Shown here: piece after piece, positions 5,716 through 13,673 of the stretch | How positions within the stretch are numbered: position 1 is the first letter of the stretch | Layout of the letters: every line of letters starts with the position of its first letter | DNA from: an uncultured Bacillota bacterium | Lineage (GTDB): Bacteria; Bacillota_I; Bacilli_A; RF39; UBA660 | Reading direction: 5' to 3' | Assembly (NCBI GenBank): GCA_945928335.1 | Contig: CAMENK010000006.1 | Location: 1 to 18,028 of the forward strand | DNA length: 18,028 nucleotides | Program-made: the position numbers and the translations under genes | Notes under the pieces: model-generated | What the model was told of the DNA's origin: nothing | The model's database searches: none | Seen by the model: only the letters and a program-made list of their open reading frames with translations

Positions 5716-5800
5716 TTAGTTGTTTATCAACAACTTAAGGAGTTTCAAATATCTTTATTTATCGCTCCAAAGGAAATACGCTCGAACTTTTCGAGTTTAG
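5716..5800 (+). ncRNA. Structured leader RNA, copy 3 (probably decayed)
   Basis: Third copy of the leader. It has AGTTGT/ACAACT (5718-5723/5730-5735), GGAG 5739-5742 with CTCC 5765-5768 (equivalent of the TTGGA/TCCAA stem of copy 1), GGAAA at 5772-5776, and the hairpin CTCGAA-CTT-TTCGAG (5781-5795). A 19-nt string AAGGAAATACGCTCGAACT is identical to copy 2. No terminator with a T-run lies between it and the ORF remnant, consistent with decay. Confidence 0.5.
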
Positions 5801-5878
5801 GACTTAAATATATAAGTATCAATTTCCTATTTAGAAGTTGGTACTTTATTAGTGTTTAAGTTGGTAAAGATGAATTTT

Positions 5879-6152
5879 ATGATTAGCATTACTACTAAAG
5901 AATTAGAGATTGAAAATGATTAAAAAAGAAAACAGAATTTATATTTTATTTTTGTAAACCGAACCTACTATTATAAATGGAAATATTAGAAATATTGATA
6001 AATCAAATTTAAGTTATGTAGAACCTCATCGAATAATAATTAAAGGTATTACATTTCTAGCATTTAACTATTCTAAAACTTTATATGTTGGTAATCTATC
6101 AAATAAACTTGAAATAAAGGATTTAGAAAACTTTATTAAAGAGTTAAACTAA
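5879..6152 (+). pseudogene. Decayed copy 3 of the small unknown protein
   Basis: ATG 5879 opens MISITTKELEIEND and hits TAA at 5921. Homology to copy 2 continues in a second frame from about 5920 (LKKKTEFIFYF, matching the YICEF region) and in a third frame from 5964 (PTIINGNIRNIDKSNL, then YVEPHRIIIKGITFLAFNY and LENFIKELN) to TAA 6150-6152. Two frameshifts therefore separate three pieces that together match copy 2 end to end. The C-terminal part is closer to copy 2 than copy 1 is, which indicates a fairly recent duplication followed by inactivation. It follows leader copy 3 at the same relative position. Confidence 0.75.
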
Positions 6153-6208
6153 ACAATAATATTTTGTACTAACTTCTCTTAAAAGTGCCTTAAAATAGGC
6201 AAAAACAA

Positions 6209-6243
6209 GCAATATTGACATTTGCAATAGCAATATATATAAT
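6209..6243 (+). promoter_or_regulatory. Consensus promoter with three GCAATA repeats
   Basis: TTGACA (6215-6220), 17 nt, TATAAT (6238-6243). GCAATA occurs at 6209-6214, 6224-6229 and 6230-6235, and TTGC-aata-GCAA (6222-6233) forms a dyad inside the spacer. Such an arrangement in an otherwise perfect promoter suggests a repressor operator. Confidence 0.7.
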
Positions 6244-6269
6244 AAATTGCAAGAAAGGAGAATAAATAA

Positions 6270-6581
6270 ATGTTTGAAAAAGACTTAAATAATTTATTAT
6301 TATTTTTAACAGCCATTTTAAATGAATATGATTTTGCTGATGATAATCAAAAGGTTCAATATTTTTATGAAGAAATTAAAAAATTAGAAAAAAAATTGCC
6401 AACAATAGAAAAAATAAATGAATTACAAGATATTGAATTAGAACTAGAAGTGAAATATGAAATTTTTTATGAACTCGATAATTATTTTAATCCTATTTAT
6501 ACTAAAATTAAAAATATAATTCATAAAGAAAAAGTAGATAAACTTAGAGAAGAAAATAGAAGAAAGAGAGGTATAAGTTAA
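6270..6581 (+). CDS. Unknown small helical protein
   Basis: A 103-residue, highly charged protein, mostly alpha-helical by composition, with Lys/Glu heptad-like runs (YEEIKKLEKKL, LRELEELE-like ELQDIELELEVKYEIF) and a basic tail KLREENRRKRG. No domain is recognised. It starts at ATG 6270 with AAAGGAG at 6254-6260, behind a consensus promoter with a likely operator. The next reading frame begins two bases after its stop region (ATG 6583), so the two form a small operon ending at the terminator 6829-6853. The basic C-terminal tail and strong, repressible promoter would suit a small regulatory or plasmid-type accessory protein; this is a guess from context. Confidence 0.7.
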   Translation: MFEKDLNNLLLFLTAILNEYDFADDNQKVQYFYEEIKKLEKKLPTIEKINELQDIELELEVKYEIFYELDNYFNPIYTKIKNIIHKEKVDKLREENRRKRGIS

Positions 6582-6582
6582 T

Positions 6583-6823
6583 ATGTCAAACTTTGATTAT
6601 GATAGAATTAAAGATATGGAGTATGATCCAGAAAGAAAGAAATATATTGGAAAAGATGGCAGTGAATTTAAAGTAACTCCATATAAAGATTACTTCAAGA
6701 TATAAAAAGATTTTACACAAATATCAAAATATAACTAAAATGACCGATAGAAGAATAGATAAAATATGTACATTATTATTTAGTAGAATTAATAAATTAA
6801 AAGTAATTATAGAATCTAAATAA
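6583..6823 (+). pseudogene. Probable frameshifted small protein, second gene of the operon
   Basis: ATG 6583 reads 40 residues (MSNFDYDRIKDMEYDPERKK, then YIGKDGSEF and VTPYKDYFK) to TAA 6703-6705. The next frame reads on without interruption as RYKKILHKYQ, TDRRIDKICTLLFSRINKL and VIIESK to TAA 6821-6823. Restoring two bases near 6699 (expected TTCAAGAGATAT) would join the two into one protein of about 80 residues with a Tyr/Lys-rich middle and a helical end. The alternative is that the 40-residue product is genuine and the rest is chance. The family is not recognised. Start spacing to the weak AGAGAGG site is long. Confidence 0.5.
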
Positions 6824-6828
6824 AATAT

Positions 6829-6853
6829 AGCAAACCTTTGAGGTTTGCTTTTT
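6829..6853 (+). terminator. Intrinsic terminator after the small operon
   Basis: AGCAAACCT (6829-6837), a TTG loop and AGGTTTGCT (6841-6849) form a perfect 9-bp stem with T5 (6849-6853). It marks the right edge of the accessory stretch. Confidence 0.9.
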
Positions 6854-6887
6854 AGTTAAAATAGAGGCAATAATAAAAAACGAATAA

Positions 6888-6915
6888 TTGATATTTTTAA
6901 TAAATGATGTATAAT
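6888..6915 (+). promoter_or_regulatory. Promoter of the ComEC-like hydrolase gene
   Basis: TTGATA (6888-6893), 16 nt, TATAAT (6910-6915), then AAGGTG (6931-6936) before ATG 6942. Confidence 0.7.
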
Positions 6916-6941
6916 TTTATTAGAGTAGTAAAGGTGTGTAT

Positions 6942-7826
6942 ATGAGTAGAATAAATAAATTTAGGTTAAAGAAAAATATTGTTTCTATATTTTTGGTAAT
7001 TTTAATAGGAATTTTTTATAGTGTTTTTTATGATGAAAATTCAATAAGTGTTTCTAAAGCTAATGATTTAGTTGGCAGTATTGAAATACATTTCATAGAT
7101 GTTGGACAGGGAGATTCGATTTTTATAGAATTACCTAATGAAGAAACAATGCTTATAGATGCTGGAGAGGAGTCAGAAGGAAATATTGTTTCTGATTATA
7201 TAAAAACACTAGGATATGCTAAAATAGATTATTTAATTGGAACTCATCCACATACAGATCATATTGGTGGTCTTGCATATATAATAAATAATTTTGATAT
7301 TGGAAAAGTATATATGCCTAAAGTAGTATCTACAAGTAAGACTTATGAAAATTTATTAAATACTATTTTTGATAAGGGGTTAAAAGTAAATAATGCCAAA
7401 GCAGGTGTTAATATTTTGGATAGTGAAAATTTAAATATTGATATTCTTGCTCCAAATAGTGAGTCATATAGTGATTTAAATAATTATTCTGCAGTCTTAA
7501 AAATAACTTATGGAGATAGGAAGTTTTTGTTTATGGGGGATGCTGAAACTAAAAGTGAGAATGAAATCATAAGTGATGTTTCTGCAGATGTTATTAAGGT
7601 GGGACATCATGGTAGTGATAGCTCATCTAGTCAATCATTTGTAAATAAAGTGAGCCCTAAATATGCAATAATTATGGTAGGTTATGGTAATAAATATAAT
7701 CATCCATACCAGTCAATAATTGATAGATGGGTAAACGTAGGTGCTAGTATATATAGGACTGATTTAAATGGAAATATTGTTGTAACAAGTGATGGAAATT
7801 CATTAGAAGTAAGTACATCAAAATAG
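6942..7826 (+). CDS. Stand-alone ComEC-type metallo-beta-lactamase hydrolase, membrane-anchored
   Basis: A 294-residue protein. Start ATG 6942 is preferred over GTG 6936 because AAGGTG at 6931-6936 would overlap the latter. A basic N-terminus is followed by one membrane segment (about 12-30), so the domain should be outside the cell. The rest is the ComEC/Rec2 C-terminal hydrolase: HFIDVGQGDSIFIEL (50-64), MLIDAG, the metal motif THPHTDHIGG (101-110), FLFMGDAE and KVGHHGSDSSSS. The channel domain of true ComEC is absent. Related single-domain proteins are secreted nucleases or phosphodiesterases; the substrate here is unknown. It is followed 14 nt later by DUF3006, its common partner. Confidence 0.88.
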   Translation: MSRINKFRLKKNIVSIFLVILIGIFYSVFYDENSISVSKANDLVGSIEIHFIDVGQGDSIFIELPNEETMLIDAGEESEGNIVSDYIKTLGYAKIDYLIGTHPHTDHIGGLAYIINNFDIGKVYMPKVVSTSKTYENLLNTIFDKGLKVNNAKAGVNILDSENLNIDILAPNSESYSDLNNYSAVLKITYGDRKFLFMGDAETKSENEIISDVSADVIKVGHHGSDSSSSQSFVNKVSPKYAIIMVGYGNKYNHPYQSIIDRWVNVGASIYRTDLNGNIVVTSDGNSLEVSTSK

Positions 7827-7840
7827 AAAGTGAGTGTTTT

Positions 7841-8038
7841 ATGAAAGTAATTATAGATAGATTTGAAGGAGATTATGCTGTAGTTGAATTAGAGGTTGGA
7901 AAGAGTGTTAATATTCCTAAAATTTTAATTCCAGATGCTAAAGAAGGAGATGTAATTAAAATTATTATAGATAGAGATACTACTGAAGAAAGAAAAAAGC
8001 AAATTCAAGAACTTGTTAATAATGTTTTTGATGACTAG
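7841..8038 (+). CDS. DUF3006 domain protein
   Basis: A 65-residue protein with the DUF3006 pattern: MKVIIDRFEGDYAVVELE at the start, a central IPKILIPDAKEGDVIKI, and a charged helix at the end. Such proteins regularly follow ComEC-type hydrolases, as here, and may bind or modulate them; no function is proven. The start ATG 7841 follows AAAGTGAG. No terminator is visible after it, and a new promoter starts at 8070. Confidence 0.82.
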   Translation: MKVIIDRFEGDYAVVELEVGKSVNIPKILIPDAKEGDVIKIIIDRDTTEERKKQIQELVNNVFDD

Positions 8039-8069
8039 TGTCAAAAAATGTAAATATTTTAGCGTTTTG

Positions 8070-8098
8070 TTGACAAGTGTTAAATAATATAATATATT
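8070..8098 (+). promoter_or_regulatory. Promoter of the 8117 gene
   Basis: TTGACA (8070-8075), 17 nt, TATATT (8093-8098), followed closely by GGAGGA (8105-8110) and ATG 8117. Confidence 0.7.
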
Positions 8099-8116
8099 CT
8101 AGATGGAGGATAGGAT

Positions 8117-8881
8117 ATGGAACGTGAAGATTTAATAGAAGAATTAGATCAAAGAAAGATTGATAGATTTAGAGAAAACCAAGAATATAGAGATATAGAT
8201 AGAATTTTTAAAGAAAGGGACGCTATGAGGGCTCTAGAAGAAATGGGTTACAATGAAGAATATTTAGATAGATTAAAAAATAGTAGAAAAGCTAGTTTAG
8301 AAAAGAGTGAAAAAGAAAGAATTGTAAAAAAAGAAAAAAGAGATTTTGCTACTAAAATTGTTGCTACTATTTTAATTACTGCTACTATTGTTGCTGTTGG
8401 TACTCATATGAGTAAAAAGCCTGTTGATACTTATCCTAGTGATAGCATTATAATTGAATCTGAAGGTATATATAATGGTCAAGGTATTCAAATTTTCCAT
8501 AGTGATAAAAATTGGGATATAATTGATGGAAAACAAGTTATGATACCTGAAGAAATGGCAATGGATTTAAGTAAATTGAGTGAAATAAATAGAAAGTATG
8601 CATTATATGATATAACTAAAGAATTAAAGATTGGAAGTATCTTAGTTGATGATTTTAAAAGTAAAGAAAATGTAAAAAATGTTGATAAAATAGTTAGAGA
8701 ACTAAGCAAATTAGTTGGTAAAACCGATACTAATTATTTAAATGTTGAAGATTTAAATGATGTTGTAATAAGATATGGTTATACTAATTATTCTGAGTTT
8801 TCAAAAGCTTGTCAAAGTCAATTAGATCATTATAATTCAATAGAAGAAAGTGAAGAAATAAGCAAAGGAGTTGGAAAATAA
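8117..8881 (+). CDS. Unknown single-pass membrane protein with charged coiled N-terminus
   Basis: A 254-residue protein of no recognised family. Residues 1-77 are almost entirely charged (many Glu, Arg, Lys, Asp) and probably form a cytoplasmic coiled coil. A single membrane segment spans about 78-96 (TKIVATILITATIVAVG). The remaining ~155 residues, outside the membrane if the positive-inside rule holds, contain a mixed alpha/beta region with no catalytic motif I can name. A good ribosome binding site and its own promoter support expression. Its stop shares TAATG with the next gene, so the two are translationally coupled. Confidence 0.75.
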   Translation: MEREDLIEELDQRKIDRFRENQEYRDIDRIFKERDAMRALEEMGYNEEYLDRLKNSRKASLEKSEKERIVKKEKRDFATKIVATILITATIVAVGTHMSKKPVDTYPSDSIIIESEGIYNGQGIQIFHSDKNWDIIDGKQVMIPEEMAMDLSKLSEINRKYALYDITKELKIGSILVDDFKSKENVKNVDKIVRELSKLVGKTDTNYLNVEDLNDVVIRYGYTNYSEFSKACQSQLDHYNSIEESEEISKGVGK

Positions 8882-9123
8882 TGGAATTTCAAGTGGTTGA
8901 TATAGATGGAAAAGAGTTTATTGAAACAGATATTATTGAAAAAAATGGTAATAGTTATGCTTATTTAGTTAATTCGGAAGATGATAAAGATTTTATGATT
9001 AGAAAATTAGTATCTAAAAATGGTAAGATATATTATTCTGGATTAGATGATGATAATGAGTTTGATTTGGCTTTAATGTATTTTGCTAAAAAACATTCTA
9101 ATTTATTAAAAAATCAGGAATAA
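8881..9123 (+). CDS. Small acidic protein, resembles DUF1292/YrzB-like
   Basis: An 80-residue acidic protein: FQVVDIDGKEFIETDIIE, then SYAYLVNSEDDKDFMIRKL, then a beta-rich middle and a helical end. The arrangement of strands and the YxYLVN-x-D-DFxIRK pattern recall the small DUF1292 proteins of Firmicutes, but this assignment is weak. Its ATG shares one base with the stop of the preceding membrane protein, and AAAGGAG at 8864-8870 lies 10 nt upstream. A terminator follows at 9177. Confidence 0.65.
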   Translation: MEFQVVDIDGKEFIETDIIEKNGNSYAYLVNSEDDKDFMIRKLVSKNGKIYYSGLDDDNEFDLALMYFAKKHSNLLKNQE

Positions 9124-9151
9124 ATTTTAATTATTTGAATATTATAATAGT

Positions 9152-9204
9152 GAGAGATGTAAAGAGTCTCTCTTATGAAGAAACTATTTTGGTTTCTTCT
9201 TTTT
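9152..9204 (+). terminator. Terminator after the 8117-9123 operon
   Basis: Hairpin GAGAGA/TCTCTC (9152-9157/9167-9172) is followed by the stronger GAAGAAAC (9177-9184) with GTTTCTTC (9192-9199) and T5 (9200-9204). The second is a good intrinsic terminator. Confidence 0.85.
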
Positions 9205-9240
9205 ATTATTCTGTGATATAATTAAATGGGGTGTATAGTA

Positions 9241-11205
9241 GTGAAAAGAAGAAAAATTCCATTATTATTATATTATCTATTTTTAATATTATATTTAGAG
9301 TTAATTTATAGAGGATTTGTATTAAAAAATATATTTAGTTTAAATACTTTGTTAGTTATATTATTCAGTTTATCATTTGTATTTTTGTTATCCTTTATTT
9401 CTTCTTTAGGTAATTCTAAAGTTAATAGGGTAATTTCTATTTTTATAAGTTTTTTTATAACTCTTATTTTTATAAGTCAGTATGTTTATTATAAATTTTA
9501 TAATTCTATATATTCAGTTTTTAGTGTATTAAGAGGAACTAATCAGGTATTTGGTGGATTTTTTAGTTCTATTATGATTATGGTTAAAAATAATATATTT
9601 GTTATTTTTTTAATGTTATTACCATTACTTTTATTTATTATATTTGGTAAAAGAATTTTTAAATTTCATAAAACAAAGCTTTATCAATTGATGTGTATAA
9701 CTTTATTTTTTGGATTAATTATAATTAAGTTTATTGTTGTTCAATTAAGTAATAATGGTATGTATTCTCTTAAGAGACTTTATTTTGAAATACATGCACC
9801 AATGATTATGATAAATAAGGCAGGATTACTTTCAATGGAAGTAATGGATGTGGAAAGGTTTATTTTTGGTTTTGAAGAAAAGTTTACTTTAAATAATGAA
9901 GTTATTAATAAGCCTATTGATGAAATAGAAGAAAAGATAGAGTATAATGTTTTAGATATAAATTTTGAATCTCTTATAAACAATGAAACTGATCAAAATG
10001 TTATTAAGATGCATGAATATTTTAGAAATACTTTGCCTACTAATAAAAATGAATATACTGGAATATTTGAAGGAAAAAACTTAATTTATATAACTGCTGA
10101 GGGATTTGATACTATAGCTATAGATGAAGTTTTAACACCAACACTTTATAAGTTAGTTAATCATGGTTTTGTTTTTAATAATTATTATCAACCTTTATTT
10201 TCTGTAAGTACTAGTGATGGGGAATATATGTTTTTGAATAGTTTAATTCCAAAAGAAGGAGTTTGGAGTTTTTATAGAAGTAGTAATATATTTATGCCTT
10301 ATGGGATAGGAAGAATGTTTAATAATTTAGAGTATGATGTTGTAAATGCCTATCATGACCATTCATATGCATATTATGATAGAAATTTAAGTCATCCTAA
10401 TTTAGGTTTTACTAATTATATTGGATGTGGTAATGGTTTAGAGAAACTAATGAATTGTAGAATATGGCCTGAAAGTGATGTTGAAATGATAGATGCCACT
10501 ATAAATGATTATATAAATAGTGATAAATTTATGATTTATTATATGACTGTAAGTGGACATTTAAATTATACTTTTACAGGTAATAGTATGGCTTATAAAA
10601 ATAGAGATTTAGTTAAGGATTTACCTTATTCTGATCATGTTAAGGCTTATTTGGCAGCAAATATTGAGTTTGATCGCGCGATGGAAAAACTTTTGGGATA
10701 TTTAGAAGAAGCAGGAAAATTAGATGATACTGTTATCGTGATTTCGCCAGATCATTATCCATATGGTCTTACTAAAGGCGAATTAAATGAGAGAAGCTCT
10801 ATTGATAGAAGTAATAAATTTGAAAATTTCCATACTAGTTTAATTATATATAATAGTGGAATGGAAGAGAATATAGTAGTTGATAAATATGTAAGTAGTA
10901 TAGATGTTTTACCTACTGTATATAATTTGTTTGGTATTTCTTATGATTCTCGTCTTTTAATGGGAAGGGATGCTTTAAGTGATAATGAAGGTTTAGTTAT
11001 ATTAAGTGATAGAAGTTGGATAAATGAAAACGGTAGTTATAATTCAATTACTGAGGAGTTTATTAAGTTCAATGATAATATAGATGATGAATACTTAAAT
11101 AAAGTTAATAATGATGTTTATCAGAGATTTACTATGTCTAGCTTAATTTTATATGAAAATAATGGTGTTTATTTAGACTATTATAGGAGATTAGGCATAT
11201 GGTAA
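9241..11205 (+). CDS. LtaS-like phosphoglycerol transferase / sulfatase-family membrane protein
   Basis: A 654-residue enzyme. Start GTG 9241 is chosen because GGGGTG sits 8-9 nt upstream and the -10 TATAAT (9217-9222) would place the RNA start after the ATG at 9226. Five hydrophobic segments fill the first ~170 residues, followed by an extracellular sulfatase-type domain. Motifs, numbered from the GTG: ITAEGFD with metal Glu287, STSDGEYMF with nucleophile Thr324, a W-P region, and SPDHYP with Asp504-His505. These match the lipoteichoic acid synthase active site (Glu, Thr, Asp-His). The probable role is polymerising or transferring phosphoglycerol-type groups onto cell-surface polymers or lipids; the exact polymer is uncertain because the family includes several such enzymes. 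It overlaps the following DNA glycosylase gene by 7 nt. Confidence 0.85.
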   Translation: MKRRKIPLLLYYLFLILYLELIYRGFVLKNIFSLNTLLVILFSLSFVFLLSFISSLGNSKVNRVISIFISFFITLIFISQYVYYKFYNSIYSVFSVLRGTNQVFGGFFSSIMIMVKNNIFVIFLMLLPLLLFIIFGKRIFKFHKTKLYQLMCITLFFGLIIIKFIVVQLSNNGMYSLKRLYFEIHAPMIMINKAGLLSMEVMDVERFIFGFEEKFTLNNEVINKPIDEIEEKIEYNVLDINFESLINNETDQNVIKMHEYFRNTLPTNKNEYTGIFEGKNLIYITAEGFDTIAIDEVLTPTLYKLVNHGFVFNNYYQPLFSVSTSDGEYMFLNSLIPKEGVWSFYRSSNIFMPYGIGRMFNNLEYDVVNAYHDHSYAYYDRNLSHPNLGFTNYIGCGNGLEKLMNCRIWPESDVEMIDATINDYINSDKFMIYYMTVSGHLNYTFTGNSMAYKNRDLVKDLPYSDHVKAYLAANIEFDRAMEKLLGYLEEAGKLDDTVIVISPDHYPYGLTKGELNERSSIDRSNKFENFHTSLIIYNSGMEENIVVDKYVSSIDVLPTVYNLFGISYDSRLLMGRDALSDNEGLVILSDRSWINENGSYNSITEEFIKFNDNIDDEYLNKVNNDVYQRFTMSSLILYENNGVYLDYYRRLGIW

Positions 11206-12035
11206 AAATTCTTAAAAAAGATATTAATTTATATGATACTTTATTTAGTGGTCAGTGTTTTAGAATGATTTTGGAATTAGATAATTCATATACAATTATT
11301 CTCAAGGATAGGGTAGTTAATATTAAAGAAGATAATAAATATTTATTAGTTACAAGTAATAATGAAAATAATTTAGAAGAAGTAGTTAGCAATTATTTAG
11401 ATTTATATAGAGATTATCAAGAAATAAATGATTGTTTAGTTACTAATAATAGTATATTAGAAGAAGATATTTCTAAATGTTGTGGATATAAGATATTAAG
11501 ACAAGATAAATTTGAGATGTATATAACATATATTATTAGTCAAAATAATAATGTCAAAAGAATTAATGAAAGTGTTAATAAACTTAGTGAAGCTTATGGG
11601 GAGAAAGTAATATTTAGAAATAAAGAATATTATTTATTTCCTACATTTGATGTTATTAAAGATTTAAATGAAAATGATTTTAGAAATTTTGGTGTTGGGT
11701 TTAGAGATAGTTATATTGTTAATGCTTTGAATAAGTTAAAAGAGGAACCTAATTTTTTAGATAAATTAGATAGTTTATCTACCAAAGATGCTTTAGATGA
11801 ATTAACTAAAATTAAAGGAATTGGTACTAAAGTTGCTAGTTGTATTTTGTTATTTGGATATTCTAGATTTGATACTTTTCCTATAGATACATGGGTAAGA
11901 AAATATGTAAGTAATAATTTTAATGTTAAAGATGATATAAAAAGTATTTCTGAATATATGTTAAATACTTTTGGAAAATATTGTGGATTAGTAATTCAAT
12001 ATTTCTATCATGTGGAAAGAAATAAAAAACATTGA
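11199..12035 (+). CDS. ogg: 8-oxoguanine DNA glycosylase, OGG type (HhH-GPD)
   Basis: A 278-residue base-excision repair enzyme that removes 8-oxoguanine and nicks the strand. The N-terminal OGG domain (about 1-95) contains LFSGQCFRM. The HhH-GPD domain follows with SQNNNVKRI (114-122), matching the SxNNN loop of OGG1, then the helix-hairpin-helix ELTKIKGIGTKVASCILL, in which Lys211 is the catalytic lysine, and PIDTWVRK with the catalytic Asp230. The length is close to bacterial OGG proteins. Its start lies inside the last codons of the LtaS-like gene, so the two are co-transcribed although functionally unrelated. It ends in TGA, evidence that UGA is a stop in this organism. Confidence 0.9.
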   Translation: MVKILKKDINLYDTLFSGQCFRMILELDNSYTIILKDRVVNIKEDNKYLLVTSNNENNLEEVVSNYLDLYRDYQEINDCLVTNNSILEEDISKCCGYKILRQDKFEMYITYIISQNNNVKRINESVNKLSEAYGEKVIFRNKEYYLFPTFDVIKDLNENDFRNFGVGFRDSYIVNALNKLKEEPNFLDKLDSLSTKDALDELTKIKGIGTKVASCILLFGYSRFDTFPIDTWVRKYVSNNFNVKDDIKSISEYMLNTFGKYCGLVIQYFYHVERNKKH

Positions 12036-12060
12036 ACTTTAATTTAAAATGTATTAAAAT
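12032..12060 (+). promoter_or_regulatory. Promoter of rny
   Basis: TTGAAC (12032-12037), 17 nt, TAAAAT (12055-12060). The -35 overlaps the stop codon of the glycosylase gene. GGAGG at 12094-12098 is spaced 6 nt from ATG 12105. Confidence 0.6.
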
Positions 12061-12104
12061 TAGATTAGGAGTGTAAACTTCTTATATTGGAATGGAGGAA
12101 TATT

Positions 12105-13658
12105 ATGGAAAATGCAGGTTACTCCATTTTGCTAATTATAATTGGATTATTTTTAGGGATTTTAATATTTTATTTATTAGATAAATTGAAAGTAATAAAT
12201 ATGAAAAAAGAAGCTAATAATTTACTTGAAAAGGCACAAAAAGAAGCTGAAAAGGCTAAACGTGATGGAATTTTAGAGTTAAAAGAGGAAAGTTATAAAA
12301 TTAAACAAGAAACTGATGCAGAGATTAAAGAAAAGAAAAAAGAAATAACTGAACTTAAAGAACTTGTAGAAAATAGGGAAAATAGTCTTAATAAAAGAGA
12401 TGAACTTTTACAAGAAAGAGAAAGAAATTTAGATAAAAGAGATAAAGATTTATTAGCTAAACAAAAAGAAATTCAAGAAAAAGATGCAAAAATGGATTCT
12501 GTTTTAAAAGAACAAATTGAATTATTAGAAAAGATTTCTGGTTTTAGTAAAGATAGAGCTAGAGATTTGGTTATGAAAAAAGTAGAAGATGAGATGTCTA
12601 AAGAAATTGCTATTTATTTAAGAGAAAGAGAAAATGATGCTAAGTTAGAAGCAGATAGAAAGTCTAAAGAATATTTAATAAATAGTATGCAAAGATATGC
12701 AACTGATGTTGCCAATGAACAAACAGTTACTACTGTAACTTTACCAAATGATGAAATGAAGGGTAGAATTATTGGTAGAGAGGGAAGAAATATTAGAACT
12801 ATTGAGTCAATTACTGGCGTAGATTTAATTATAGATGATACTCCTGAAGTAATAGTGCTTTCTAGTTTTGATCCATTAAGAAGAGAAATTGCTAAGGTAA
12901 CTTTGGAACAACTTATTAAGGATGGTAGAATTCATCCAGCTAGAATAGAAGAAATATATGATAAAGTTTGTGAAGATTTTAAACGTATTATTCGTGAGAA
13001 AGGGGAAGAAGCTTTATTTAGTTTAAGTATTACAAGAGTTAATCCAGAGTTAGTTGGGTTAATTGGTAAGTTATATTTTAGAACTAGTTATGGTCAAAAT
13101 GCTTTACAACATTCTATTGAAGTTGCCAATTTAGCTGGGCTTTTGGCTAGTGAGTTGGGTGAAAATGTTGCTCTTGCAAAAAGGGCTGGATTACTACACG
13201 ATATTGGAAAAGCAATAGATTTTGAAGTTGAAGGATCTCATGTTGAATTAGGTTCAGAGTTTGCCAAAAAATATGGTGAAAATGAGATTGTAATAAACGC
13301 AATTGAAAGCCATCATGGTGATAAAAGACCTACTAGTGTTATAAGTGAGCTTGTTTCAATCGCAGATACTTTATCAGCTGCTAGACCTGGAGCTAGAAAT
13401 GATTCTTTAGAGAATTATATTAAGAGATTAGAACAATTAGAAGAAATCGGAAATTCTATCGAAGGTGTTGAAAAAACATTTGCTATGCAAGCAGGTAGAG
13501 AATTAAGGGTAATTGTTAAACCTGAAGAAGTAGATGATTTAGAAAGCTATAAAATTGCTAGAAATATTAAAGATAGGGTTGAAGAAGAAATGCAATATCC
13601 TGGTACAATTAAAGTTGTTGTAATAAGAGAAACAAGAGCTGAGGAAGTTGCTAAATAG
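12105..13658 (+). CDS. rny: Ribonuclease Y
   Basis: A 517-residue membrane-anchored endoribonuclease that starts mRNA decay. Start ATG 12105 with GGAGG 6 nt upstream; an upstream TTG in frame has no such site. Order: membrane segment (about 5-25), long coiled coil (30-170), KH domain with GRIIGREGRNIRTIE (from 220) and the conserved LSSFDPLRREIA, then the HD domain with QHSIEVANLAGLLA and the metal motif LLHDIGK (His365-Asp366), then ESHHGD. Length and all motifs match the family. It has its own promoter, and a strong bidirectional terminator separates it from the convergent RNase J gene. Confidence 0.97.
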   Translation: MENAGYSILLIIIGLFLGILIFYLLDKLKVINMKKEANNLLEKAQKEAEKAKRDGILELKEESYKIKQETDAEIKEKKKEITELKELVENRENSLNKRDELLQERERNLDKRDKDLLAKQKEIQEKDAKMDSVLKEQIELLEKISGFSKDRARDLVMKKVEDEMSKEIAIYLRERENDAKLEADRKSKEYLINSMQRYATDVANEQTVTTVTLPNDEMKGRIIGREGRNIRTIESITGVDLIIDDTPEVIVLSSFDPLRREIAKVTLEQLIKDGRIHPARIEEIYDKVCEDFKRIIREKGEEALFSLSITRVNPELVGLIGKLYFRTSYGQNALQHSIEVANLAGLLASELGENVALAKRAGLLHDIGKAIDFEVEGSHVELGSEFAKKYGENEIVINAIESHHGDKRPTSVISELVSIADTLSAARPGARNDSLENYIKRLEQLEEIGNSIEGVEKTFAMQAGRELRVIVKPEEVDDLESYKIARNIKDRVEEEMQYPGTIKVVVIRETRAEEVAK

Positions 13659-13673
13659 TAATTAAATAGATTA

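Noticed and set aside
9226..9240. ATG 9226 as start of the LtaS-like gene
   Set aside because: It lies 4 nt after the -10 box, upstream of the expected RNA start; GTG 9241 has GGGGTG at the right spacing.
12087..12104. TTG start for RNase Y
   Set aside because: GGAGG at 12094-12098 lies inside the extra codons and is ideally spaced for ATG 12105.
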